A stretch of 64,000 nucleotides of DNA from Anagrus nilaparvatae (taxonomy: Eukaryota; Arthropoda; Insecta; Hymenoptera; Mymaridae): positions 60,604,501 to 60,668,500 of the forward strand of contig JAKSXM010000007.1 of assembly GCA_022575985.1 (NCBI GenBank). Reading direction: 5' to 3'. Numbering within the stretch: the stretch's first letter is position 1; each line of letters opens with the position of its first letter. The position numbers were made by a program, and so were the translations under genes. The notes below the pieces were generated by a model that worked only from the letters and a program-made list of their open reading frames with translations, was not told the DNA's origin and made no database searches. Positions 35,433 to 46,540 of this stretch are shown here, piece by piece.

Positions 35433-37094
35433 AAATTAAAATGCCTATCGATTTTTATTACTACCCTCCAAGTCCACCATCTCGATCTGCACGACTGGTT
35501 GCAGCTGCATTAGGGGTTGAATTAAATTTAATAAATATCGATATTATGAGTGGAGAGCAATTTAACCCGGAATTTTTGAAGGTAAAATATGTTAAAATAA
35601 ATAAAATCATAAAAATTTTATGATTCATGAGCATTAATTATTTAAATATCACGCATTTACTGATATTATTTAAGAAAATAGTAGCTTGTGAGAGAATTCA
35701 CATGAATGAAAATTTCTACTCTTTTCAATGATTATTTTGTTTCTCAATAGAGAAACTGTTCTCAGTATACAGAGAACAATAATCATAAAAAAAAATTAAC
35801 TGTTAGAGATAGAACAGTTTTTTTTCTAGCCTAATCCTCCCTAAAATTTTGGAACATCGAATCAGTTACAAAAATTTTATTATTATTTTTTTTAGCTTTT
35901 GATATTCAAAGCAAATTATAATTTTAATTAAAAATTAAATACATATATTATTTTAGATGAATCCGATGCACTGCGTACCTCTTATAAATGATGAAGGATT
36001 TACATTATATGAAAGGTAAGTAATAACTTAAAAATTATATTAAAAATAAAAAAGTTGTTAAAAACAAATTCTTTTTTAGCCCTGCAATTTGTTGTTATTT
36101 AGCAGATCAGTATGGAGCAGATGATTCATTGTACCCAAAAGATCCTAAATCACGTGGTGTAGTAAATCAAAGAATATTTTTCAATTTGGGAACTTTGTAC
36201 GCTGCATTTAAAGATTATTATGTAAGTTTTCAAATTATCGTGAATTCTCAATTCGATTGGGTGTCTAGTTCTTTATATTTCTTGGGAACATTCTGAAACT
36301 AAAACTAATCTTGAAAAGTTATAGTAAAAAATACAAAATTTAAATAACCAATTTTTAAAATTAATCAATATAATAAATTGTCTGAAAATAGGTCAAATTT
36401 TTGATATTTTTTGAAATTTTTAAACTAAAGATTTATCAAATGTTATAATGTAAAACTTATATTTATTTTTAGTTTCCTCAAATATTCTATGGAGCTCCTG
36501 CAGATTCAGATAAAGTAGCAAACATAGACAAAGCATTTGAATATCTCAATCAATTTCTCGAAGGACAAAATTATGTTGCTGGGGAAAATCTTACTATAGC
36601 TGATCTTATTATTTTATCTACTGTTACAACTTATGAAGTAAGTTTAAATATTTAAATCAATATCTATGTTTTTATATTTAAAATAGTGAATTATTCAAAT
36701 AAAACTATTGAGTTTTTGTTGAAAAAATTGAGCATAAAAAAGATTGGTATTTTAAAATTTGTACTATATGAAAATGTGATGTAATGGAACTATAGAATAC
36801 TATTAAAAATTTTTTTTAATTTTCTCTTTTTAATCAAAAATAATTAAAACATTATCAAAATATTGTCACTATTTTGGACATGAAGATTGAGCCTATAAAA
36901 TTAAAAAAAAAAAATAGTACATTGATTAATATTTTAATTACTTTTAGGCTGCTGAATACGACTTCAGTAATTATGATAATATAGTAAATTGGCTCGAAAG
37001 ATTGAAATCTGAAGCAACTGAATACGAAGAAGCAAATGGTAAAGGTGCCGAAGAATTTAAAAAAATAGTTGAACATGCATTAAAAAAACAATAA
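35433..37094 (+). CDS. GST-5: diverged Delta-like GST, 217 aa, with changes at the glutathione site
   Basis: Coding exons: 35441-35581, 35957-36015, 36080-36221, 36473-36637 and 36948-37094; 654 nt, no stops. It begins MPIDFYYYPPSPPSRS, so the catalytic-position Ser11 is kept but the usual CRS becomes SRS. Exon 2 reads NPMHCVPLINDEGFTLYE (His52 kept). At the exon 2/3 junction the invariant E-S-R-A-I is E-S-P-A-I, so Arg68, which normally helps hold the gamma-glutamate of glutathione, is Pro. The helical domain has YPKDPKSRGVVNQRIFFN and VAGENLTIADL. All introns are short (65-375 bp) and free of obvious elements. The reading frame is clean, so the change looks like altered rather than lost function; weaker glutathione binding is inference. 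Confidence 0.92.
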
Positions 37095-38390
37095 GAAAAT
37101 AAGAAAATGCATATTTAATTTAACGAAAAGTAGTTTAAAGCACTTAATTAATTTTTTTAAACAATTTTTAAACTCAAATTTTTGCACATAAGTTTTTAAG
37201 ATTTTTTCGAATTTCTATTTAGATTTTCTATTTCTTTCTACACACACATATTTTAGAATTTCTTATTTATTGAACTCGAAAAAATTATCGACAGTATTTT
37301 TCACCGAAAAAAAAATTAAAAAACTAATATATATTGAACTTATTTTATTAAATTTACAAAAATTTCCTGAAGGCTTCATAATTTTTTCGAGTTAATAAAA
37401 ACTATGACAAAATAAAAATATAAAAAATATTTTTTTAAAAATAACTTTTTAATTATTGTAATTATTATAAAATCAATATAAAATAAAAAATTTTAGTTTA
37501 CATTTTACTCCATTTTTTTTTATGTTTACAATATACGTTTTTAAACATGTTATTATTATACCTCATTAAGAAAATTGAACTAAATAGAATATACATATAT
37601 ACATGCATAAATTTTTTTTATGCAAATACATAAAATATTATACGGAAAAATTTTTTTATTTTTTAGCATAACGTTTAGTGTATTATGTAATTCTCCTATA
37701 CTAGAATTTTTATAGTATATTACGATCCTGTGTGCAGAAAAGTAAAGAATGTCTCAAATCGTACGTAAATTACAATTTTGTAAATTGCAATTTGGGGCAC
37801 ATTTTTTTATAGGCAAAGATTGTGTTAAAATTTTTTTCGTCAGTGGCAAGAAAACATATTTTTAGCTGATACTGTAAAAGTTTTTTGTACTTATTTAAAG
37901 GTTTTACTATGACTAGAAAAGAGAATCTAGTGCCTTAAATAGTCAATTTTTTGACTCTGACATTCTATTATTTCTGATCTCAACAAACTGAAAAGGCATT
38001 ATCAAAAATCATTTTTCGTAAATAATTTGTAGCCATTTTTTTTTACAAAAACATCAAAAAATCAAAAAAAATAGTCATATAGAATTTAATAAATTATAAT
38101 ACATGGAAAAAAAATGGTAACAGTTAAGTCTAAAAATACAATAATACATAAAAACTTCCATGTTACGATATTATCATTACATATGCAACCTGACATTGGA
38201 TTATCGACTGGTAGAAATTCTATACATACAAAGAAATAACATATGACTATACACAAATTGTCTATCTTTACACAATGAAAAGAAAAAAAAAAAAAAGAAA
38301 AATTATGTTAGTCATTTATAGTTAGTTAAACGCAATACAAGTAATATTTTAACTTGAATAAAAAAAAACACAATTTTAAAATTAAAAAAT
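37095..38390. other. AT-rich intergenic sequence upstream of GST-6
   Basis: No gene or paired repeat ends recognised. Unlike the other copies, no splice acceptor is visible immediately before the GST-6 ATG, so its leader may be unspliced. Confidence 0.4.
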
Positions 38391-41300
38391 ATGGAATTAT
38401 ATTATGCACCATACAGTCCACCAAGTAATGTTGTTAGATTAACAGCTGAAATGTTAAATATTAAATTAAATTTAAAAATTATTGATGTTTTGAAAGGTGA
38501 ACATTTATCGTTGGAATACGAAAGGGTATATTAATTAAAATTAAAAATTACTTTTTTTTTTTAATTTTAGTAGAATTTTAAAGAAATTTATTTAGTTCAT
38601 AATTTATAGAAATCACCAGATAGAAAAATACCATTATTGATCGATGGTGACTATGCAATTGGAGAAAGGTAAATTTTGATTTATTTAAGATATTAGTTTT
38701 ATCTAATATTGATTATTATGTAAAAAATGTTACTAAAGTCAAATATAATTAACGTATTAATTTAATTGAACGATACTTATAGATAATTTCAAATTGTTTA
38801 GGTTAATATATTAAATTCAATACGTTTTTTTTATACATTAGAAATATAAAAATATCAGTATTCAGTAATTAATATGACTCAAATCAGCTAGATTTTGAAT
38901 TTTTTTTTGCAAAAATTAATCACTTGGCAATCTATACATAATTAGGAATTTAAAAAGCAAATTTTATTAAATACAAACAAGAGGAGATCACTGTGCCGCA
39001 TTCATTTTCCAAGTTTATGATTTTCTCGATATTTCATCAAAATAGGTGCTAACATTTAATTGTTCGCAATAAATAATTTTCATATTTAATAGCTTATTAG
39101 CATTGACTACTTGTTTATTTAGTTACTATTATCTTTTTAAGTTTATTATTTTAATTCCTTCCAATTCCTTCTAAAAGTAAGCAGTGATAGATGAAAATGG
39201 AAATTCAACTGAGTTTATCACAACCAGTTCGTGTGTGCCAACTAGGATCAGTTTTTGGTCCTATTCTATTACTAATTTATAGGAATACTATTCTAGAGGT
39301 TTGTTCCCCTATAAGTTTTTTGGGTCGCTGATCACGAATTTCGGGGTCCCGGAGCCGGTCTAAGGGTGGAACACCCTTAAATCTGCAAATTCACCCTTTT
39401 AAGGAATATTTTAACAATATTTTTAACAGGAGTTATTAATAACAATTGAAGCAGATTATAAAAAGTTTTTTGGCTCGCTAATCACGAATTTGAGGCTGCC
39501 GAGTGTTTAAAGTTGATAAAACATCCCTAAATTTGACAATCAACCCTTATTTTTGCAAACTTTATATCCAAGCCTTTTCAAACGTCAGGATCATGATTTT
39601 ATAGGTTTTTCGGGTCGTTAATTACGAATTTGGAGGTTTTAACTTCAGTTGGTTAAACACCCTTAAATTTGCAAATTTACCCTTATTTTTTCAACATTAT
39701 TTATACAAGCCTTTTCAATCGGAAAAAACTTTCTTTCATAGTCTTTTTAAGTTGGTGGCTGTGAATCTGAGGTATCAAACTCGAAGCAAGATAACAACCA
39801 GATTTCCTAGTAGTACCCAGGGAGTGAAATGATACGAGGATTGAAACTAACAATATTGGAATAAAATACTTACCTTCATAACAAACGGACCAAATATGCA
39901 GTGAAAATTATTTTACAATCATAAATAAGGAAGCTGAGTTACAGTGCAAGCAGGATAATATACTACTGATGGTAATTCACAGCTGTGTGCAATGCATCCA
40001 TCAGTTGTCGCAATCGTTTTTTAAAGATTAAGTCCACATAAACATTCAGTTTGAATACTAAAACTATTTTCCAACAAAAAAAAATTATAGGTCTTTGATG
40101 CCATAACAACTATTTTATTGTGAAATTTTCCGTCCAAAAACAACGAATATTTTTTCCTAACTACCTTACAAAATTAACAAAATTAACCCCTATTCAATTA
40201 ATAAATGATTTTTATTGAAATACACTCCTGTCTAAATTAGTTATTTAAACCCTAGAAACCTTACGACTTCAAACTCAAAATATCGAGGGTCTTAAACGCT
40301 GAAAATTTTATTCTAAAATTAAGGAAAACTGAAACTTGTAGTAGTCTGAAATAGTCCCCTCATGAACTTTATTAAATTAAAGCTTTTCCGAAGCTTTTTT
40401 GCTATAAATCAGTTTCAATTATTATAAATCAATCAATTACTGTAAATCAGTTTTTTATTAAGATGTTGATATTAAAAGTGTAAAAACAAACATGCAAAAT
40501 ATCATAGGCATTTAAAATTTTTTTTAAAATAAGTAAATATAATAAAAAATAATACTTTTTAAAATTAGTATAAAAATATAAAAATAATATTAACCTAAAC
40601 TTCCTGTAATTAAAAAAAAAGAAAAAAAAATTTTTTTCTAGATATTTTTATTATTTAATCTTGTAACAAAAAAAAAAGGTAATAAAAAAAAATAAATTCA
40701 ATGAACATTTTTAATGATTAAATAACTAATTTGTACAGTTTATTATATAACTTGTGAGTCATTAAACACATTATATTTTCACGCAATTCTATGTAAAAAG
40801 GATATGTATAATTATAGTGACATATTAAAGTGAAAATATATAAAATTTTATTTTTTGCTATTTAAAAATATTTATAAATTTTTTATTTTTTGTTTCAGTC
40901 GTGCAATAATAATATATTTATTTGAAAAATATGGAAAAAGTCAAAAATTGTATCCATCAGAACCGAACGCTCGTGCATTAGTTAATCAAGCACTTCATTT
41001 TGATATTGGAATTTTATATAAATCTATTTCGCAATATTACGTAGGTTTAATTTAATTTTTAATTTTTTTTCTTATTATTGTAAGTTTTAAAAAATTAACT
41101 CTTTCATATGGGATTGAATTGGTCAAAGAGTTTATTATTTCTATGTGGATAAGTTTCTATATTTATTGAATGTCTCTGTATAAGTTCTGAAATGTTTTTG
41201 TTGACCTTCCATGAAGGCTGCTTTGGTAACAAACATTTTAAGGCAACTTTTACCTTCCTTCCCAGTAAGTTTTTAAGAATTAACTCAGAACTTGATTATC

Positions 41301-42449
41301 TATGAATATGAGAAAAATTAAATTCACGACGCGTCTAATCCCTTATTCAGATTTTCTTATGTAAATTAACATATAGGAAAATTTGTATAAGGGCTGTTAG
41401 GACTCGTAATTATGTTAAATTTACCTATTAAAACCGAAACACAAAAACTAAATTAAATATGATGCCAAGACCTATTTCAATTTGAAGAGTTGACTGAAAT
41501 AAATAAAAATAAAGTAGAAAAAATTATACCCTGTCAAAAACTTAACCACTTTTTAGCTACCAATAACCTATAAAATTTTGGGCTAAATATGGTCAAATTT
41601 TTTTTTCAACCTTTTATTAAATATTATTTTTACTTCAGTCGCTTGTTAATGCAAAAGTATACCAAAAAAATTTTTTCATTATACGCTGCAAAAAAGATCT
41701 AGTTTTTTACTTTACGCAGATCTTTTTTTAGCTTTTAATGAAAAACTAGGTGTTGAACACGGGAAAAAATGCAGCAAATTTTAAGTTCAATGCAGTTGTA
41801 TTGAAAGCCAAATACTATTTTTTTTCCCTTGTTGAACAAATAGATATTTTTCATGTATCCAAAATCTTCGAATTTCTAAATTTTTTATGAACCTTTTCCA
41901 GTATTTTCTCTGTTTTCTTTGATATTTAAGTCTGAAATTTATCAAAAATTCTTTTAATTCATTAGCATACGAAAAATTTGTTTAATCTTCCAAAAAAAAA
42001 TTATTATTCACAAGAATCTTGATAAAATTGAAGCTATAATGATTTTCATTTCTATTCTAATTACAGTTTCCTCCAATAATCAAGAAACAAGCATATTCAT
42101 CAGAAAAATATGAAAAATTAAATGATGCTTTCCATATTTTAAATAAAATATTAAATAATCAAGAATACGTTGCAGGACGTAATCTAACTTTAGCAGATAT
42201 ATCAATCATAGTATCAGTAACTACTGCTGAGGTAAATTTTTTAAAAATTTACATAATTAAGTTTGTATATATTTAAATAAAAATTTATTTTTTCAGACAT
42301 TAAGTTTTCCGCTTAAAAAATTTGAAAACGTTGTTAAATGGATGGATAAAGTACGTCTTATGTTACCTGGTTATAAAAATATTAACGAAGAGGGACATAA
42401 ATTATTGAAAAAAAAATTAGATGAAATGTCTGCTCAAAAGATAAAATAA
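38391..42449 (+). CDS. GST-6: strongly diverged GST, 217 aa, 5 coding exons
   Basis: Coding exons: 38391-38525, 38610-38668, 40899-41040, 42067-42231 and 42297-42449; 654 nt in frame. The exon count, phases and sizes match the array (exon 1 is two codons shorter), so it belongs to it by descent. It starts MELYYAPYSPPSNVVRLTAE: Ser9 is in the catalytic position, but the following P-C-R-S is P-P-S-N. Exon 2 gives KSPDRKIPLLIDGDYAIGE, where the glutathione-site His52 equivalent is Arg, while Ile-Pro remains. E-S-R-A-I is intact across exon 2/3. The helical domain has YPSEPNARALVNQALHFD and VAGRNLTLADI. It ends DEMSAQKIK. Intron 2 (2.2 kb) contains a family F repeat. Likely a cytosolic GST with changed substrate or a non-catalytic role; that is inference. 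Confidence 0.88.
39270..39735 (+). mobile_element. Family F repeat, copy 2 (tandem subunits only), in GST-6 intron 2
   Basis: Three subunits of about 120-150 bp begin gttttttgggtcgctgatca (about 39317), gttttttggctcgctaatca (about 39460) and gtttttcgggtcgttaatta (about 39604). Each is followed by an aattt-gagg stretch and an acacccttaaatttgcaaat block. They run in one direction, and the inverted half seen in copies 1 and 3 is missing. Confidence 0.7.
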
Positions 42450-44640
42450 AATTACACTACTTAATTAGTAATATGTAAAAATTATGGCTTCCTTTTAATT
42501 TGGAATGATTTTAAAATACAATTAATGTACTGAATACTTTTCTAGTCGGTAATAATTAAATAATAGGTATATTTTGTAATTTTATAGATGGTAATTACTC
42601 ATTAAATTAAGTAGTTGTGTAAGTTAAATAATGAATCATTAAATCTATTATTTTTGTTCTGTATTTTTTATGGCCTATATTATCTGCGTTTTGTGCAATA
42701 CATAGAGCGTAGCTTCGAGAAAAGCTGGAAATTCCAAAAGTTGTAAAAAAAAATCTTATTTAACAATATAATGTAATATAATATTTAATAAAAATTTTTT
42801 TGACGTTTGGGCTTCATATTTGTGATAAGTGATTTAAGTAACCTATAAAAGTCCGAATTTTTCTAAAATCTAATCTTGTATCAAAAATAACTAAAAAAAG
42901 GGTAAAAATTAGCAGTATCTTTAATCACTAGCTGTAATATAGGTTAAAGTTATTTAAAAAAGTAGGCATAAAGTGGACAAAAAATAAACTGAAAATTTTA
43001 AAAATATTTGCAAAAAACTGCACTAAAATGAACGAAAAATTAATCATTCTAAAAGCTTAAAATAAATCATGTTTAACAAATAAGTTTGTATTTTTTTACT
43101 CAAAAGATCAAAAAATTCAACATTATTTATAAAGACTTTTTTAATTTAATTTACAACATTTACTAAAAATTTGCATTATTCAAATTTGCTCTCATATTTA
43201 ATAAAAAAGTTAAAAATTACAATAACTGTAACAAAATACACGCTCATTTATATTTTAGACCAAAAACGCCAGAGGGCACAAAAAAAAAGACTAATAAAAA
43301 TTTTTGCATTGTTTCTTTAATAAAAATTGAACTTATTATTTATTTGTTTAAAAGAAGAAAGAAAAAAAAAGTAATATTTTATATTGATAAAATTTTATAG
43401 CAAGTCTTGCATGAATAATGGAAAAATAAGAAATAAAGATATTTGCACTTATAAAAAAGATATGTATGCATGTAAAGAAATAGGGATCAAGAAACCTTAG
43501 ATATTTTATATTGCAGTTATACATCGTATTGTCTTATCTTTAAAAATCCATCGTTTATTGTTGATTTTTTTTACCTGAATACTTTCTCTGTTATTATTTT
43601 TTTAGTTTATGGTATCATCTTTTTTATTTATGATTTTAAGGCAAACACAAAAAAAATATTGGATACATTCTAATGCAGTTGCATCTTGTAAAAGCTCATA
43701 AAGTACAAGCTTATATTTTGTTAAATCTAAATTCATAATATATTCGAGTGCTGCAGGGCCTGCAGGGCTATTAGCTCCAAAAAATTTTCTTAAATTTAAA
43801 AAAAAATGTAAATTTTTAATTTTAAACAATTATTTGGAGTTACGCATTTTTTTTTAAATATGAGTTTTTAAAAAGAACAAAATATTAAGAATTGATCTAT
43901 TAAAGATATCTTTAAATCAAACGTCAAGGATAAAATATGAGTTTTCATTCCAAAATAGTCAACTGAATGAAAATTTAAAAAAAAATTCAAAAAAATATCA
44001 AATATCAATCACTAGAATTACATTGGATTTTAAGTTCATTTTCCAATTAAAATTTTAAATGTGTTTATTCTACCTTCAAAATTTCAAAAATTGTATATTT
44101 ATGGCAAAGGCATTCTCTTTTTTCACCTAGGGTCGTATAAAATCAGATTTTTTTAGCATATTTAATGCTTCTAGTGAAGATATTTTTATAATTAAATATA
44201 CAAATAAATAATAAATAAAATAAATTCCTATGGTTCTAATTAAATAAGTACATATGAGAACTTTTTGTATAACTGATAGATTTTTGTAAAAGAATTTAAT
44301 TTATACATTAAAAAAGAGTGTTTTAATAAGTATTATAAATTTATTGAGGCTTCTTATTCAATAGAATAAAACGTAACAAAGTATTTTCACACGAGACACT
44401 AAGAAGCCATTATTAACCTATTGCAAAAAACCATATATCCCTTTATACTAATCTTCCATAGCAAATAAATACATCATTTTTAAAAAAGTCTACTTCTTCC
44501 GATTATTATGTGATATTATAGTCGAATGCATAATGAAAAGTACAGAAAACTTGAGTCTTAAGTAGCTGAAGATCCTCAAGTAGGTTGGATAATAGTTCTA
44601 TTGCAGTAGATCTAGTTTTTGGTGTATACATGTCACTCGC
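42450..44640. other. Intergenic after GST-6; one unexplained reading frame
   Basis: AT-rich with no known repeat ends. On the - strand, 43602-43829 is open for 75 codons and contains GANSPAGPAALEYIMNLDL and YKLVLYELLQDATALECI, a composition less biased than chance frames here, with a possible acceptor (tttaaatttaag) before it. It could be an isolated exon or a decayed gene piece. I do not recognise it. Confidence 0.3.
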
Positions 44641-44649
44641 CTTTCGACC

Positions 44650-45923
44650 CCCCGCCCCCTTTTTGCGTAGAAAGTGGAAAAATACGAGTAAGTGCAGGAA
44701 TGATTGCAGGTTAGTGCAACCACATCTGCAGTCATCCGGATAACCGCAATAAATCTCAATATCAGCCTATACCTTGGACGTTCAGTTTTTTGGTGCGGAC
44801 TATATACTCCACATACTGGCTAATTTCAGACCATACTTCGTCATTTCGTAGCATCAGACTAACCACATTCTCAGGTGTGATTTGACCGATATTTGTTTCT
44901 AGTTGAAACTTTTTACGGCCTATCTATCGTATGGTCCGGCGTGTTTCGTTTGCCAGGCATTATACACATTCAGCGCTTTTCATCTTCTGGATTTGAAAGA
45001 GGTAGAAGCAAAAAAGCCCATGTCCGCTTAAAAATTGGGTCAAAAAATAATTAATGTCCTCGTGTCCTCTAGTTATCCAAGGGGATATATCTCTTATCAA
45101 CCTCTTGGTCCTATTGCTCTCCAAGTAGTCGGCCCAACGCTCCTGCCACCTGCTCCAGCCTTTGCGCGGTCAATGCCTTCCCTCTCTTTGTTTAGATAGA
45201 TATACTGTCTTTCAAGAGCCAGCAGACCTATTGGAATTACTCCGGCAATTACTATAGCTGCCTCCAAAGACACTGTGCCTGACTGCGCGTCAGCTTAGAT
45301 GCATAAGTGACCTTTCTTATGCAGTCGGCCTATACTTCAGCACCATACAGGAATATGAAGTGGGTGACCGACATAAGAAGCCTGCGCTTTCCAGTCTTAG
45401 GCCCATACGTGTTTTTCATTATCCTGCTTAACGCAGCAATGAGCTTGGCAGCCTTCCGATCTTCTCAAAATCTGCGCCATAAAGGTCAGTTTCGTGTCCA
45501 ACAGCACTCCCAAGTACTTTAATTGATCATTCGTTTCTATCCTATCCTCCCCAATAAATATTGGGATGATGGTCCCAATACGTTTGCGGGTGAATAGTAC
45601 AATCTTAGTCTTCACCGTCGCAAGTTCTTTCATCCATTAATTGACTCCATGCATTGCTTGGTTCAGTTTCTCCTCGGTAATTTTTACATCTTTTTCCGTG
45701 ATGCCTAGGATCAGATCGTACACGTATCCGACAGTAAAATTATCCTCCGGCATTTAGAGCCTAAGTACCTAATCGTACATGATGTTCCAAAGATCCGGTT
45801 CGAGGACCGATCTTTAAACTGCTCCTACACTTACTCTCCTTAGCCCCTCCATGAAATCACTCCATCTTGAAGGCATTTTTCAAATCCAAGGATTTTTTCG
45901 AAGACCCAGACGATACTGATTAT

Positions 45924-45959
<36 letters not shown>

Positions 45960-46540
45960 AGGACAAGGACCAATGATAAGGACCAATCTAGCTGGCTTTC
46001 AGAGTTTGCTGAAGACGCCCACTCGTGCACAAGTATTGTACAAGAGTTGTGGACACTCATGCGTGGCTATCTTCAGAATCTCAGTGGGTATTCCATCAGG
46101 CCCTGGTGCCTTTCCATTTTTGAGCGAGTCTACTTCTGTTAGAAGCTCCTCCTCGGTGAATTCGGGGATAAACTCCTCGTCATCTTCTTGTAAGTCATTT
46201 TTCTCCTCCCTCTCTGGATGGGTAGGGAAAAGTCCACCAATTATACGTCTAACATCCTCTTCGTTTATAATGCCACTTGCGAAAAGAGCACCAATCCTCT
46301 TGGTGACTATCTTGTATCCAAGACCCCATGGGTCATTATCCTCCTCGTTACTCAAAGTCATCTCGCATGCTCTCTCGCTAACTGCGATTCTCAGGCTTTT
46401 CTTGGCCTTCTTCTGCTCTGCCATCAGCTCAGCAGCGTCCGCTTTGGAATATCTAATTTTGAGTTACAGGACTTTTGCTCTCGACCCCTTTTTGTTTATT
46501 TTACCGCGAAAGAGTGAGTGCGAGTGCACTATTAAGCAGT
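44650..46540 (-). mobile_element. R1-group-like non-LTR retrotransposon remnant (ORF2)
   Basis: On the - strand, starting near 46424, NDPWGLGYKIVTKRIGALFA is followed by KNGKAPGPDGIPTEILKIA, the entry to the reverse transcriptase. Then comes a large gap, a simple (AG)n run (45924-45954) and the later block KTKIVLFTRKR, DQLKYLGVLLDTKLTF (about 45470-45630). The C-terminal domain follows in pieces: ERWADYLESNRTKRLIRDIS, HEDINYFLTQFLSGHGLF, KKFQLETNIGQITPENVVSL, MLRNDEVWSEISQYVEYIV (44780-45160). Frames change repeatedly and stops are common. The region is visibly GC-richer than its surroundings. Confidence 0.82.
45922..45956 (+). repeat. (GA)n simple repeat inside the retrotransposon remnant
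   Basis: An uninterrupted run of about 15 GA units. It sits where catalytic reverse transcriptase sequence is missing, so it may mark a deletion with microsatellite expansion. Open frames across it encode RE repeats and are not genes. Confidence 0.8.

Noticed and set aside
36855..37076. 73-codon frame on the - strand
   Set aside because: It is antisense to exon 5 of GST-5.
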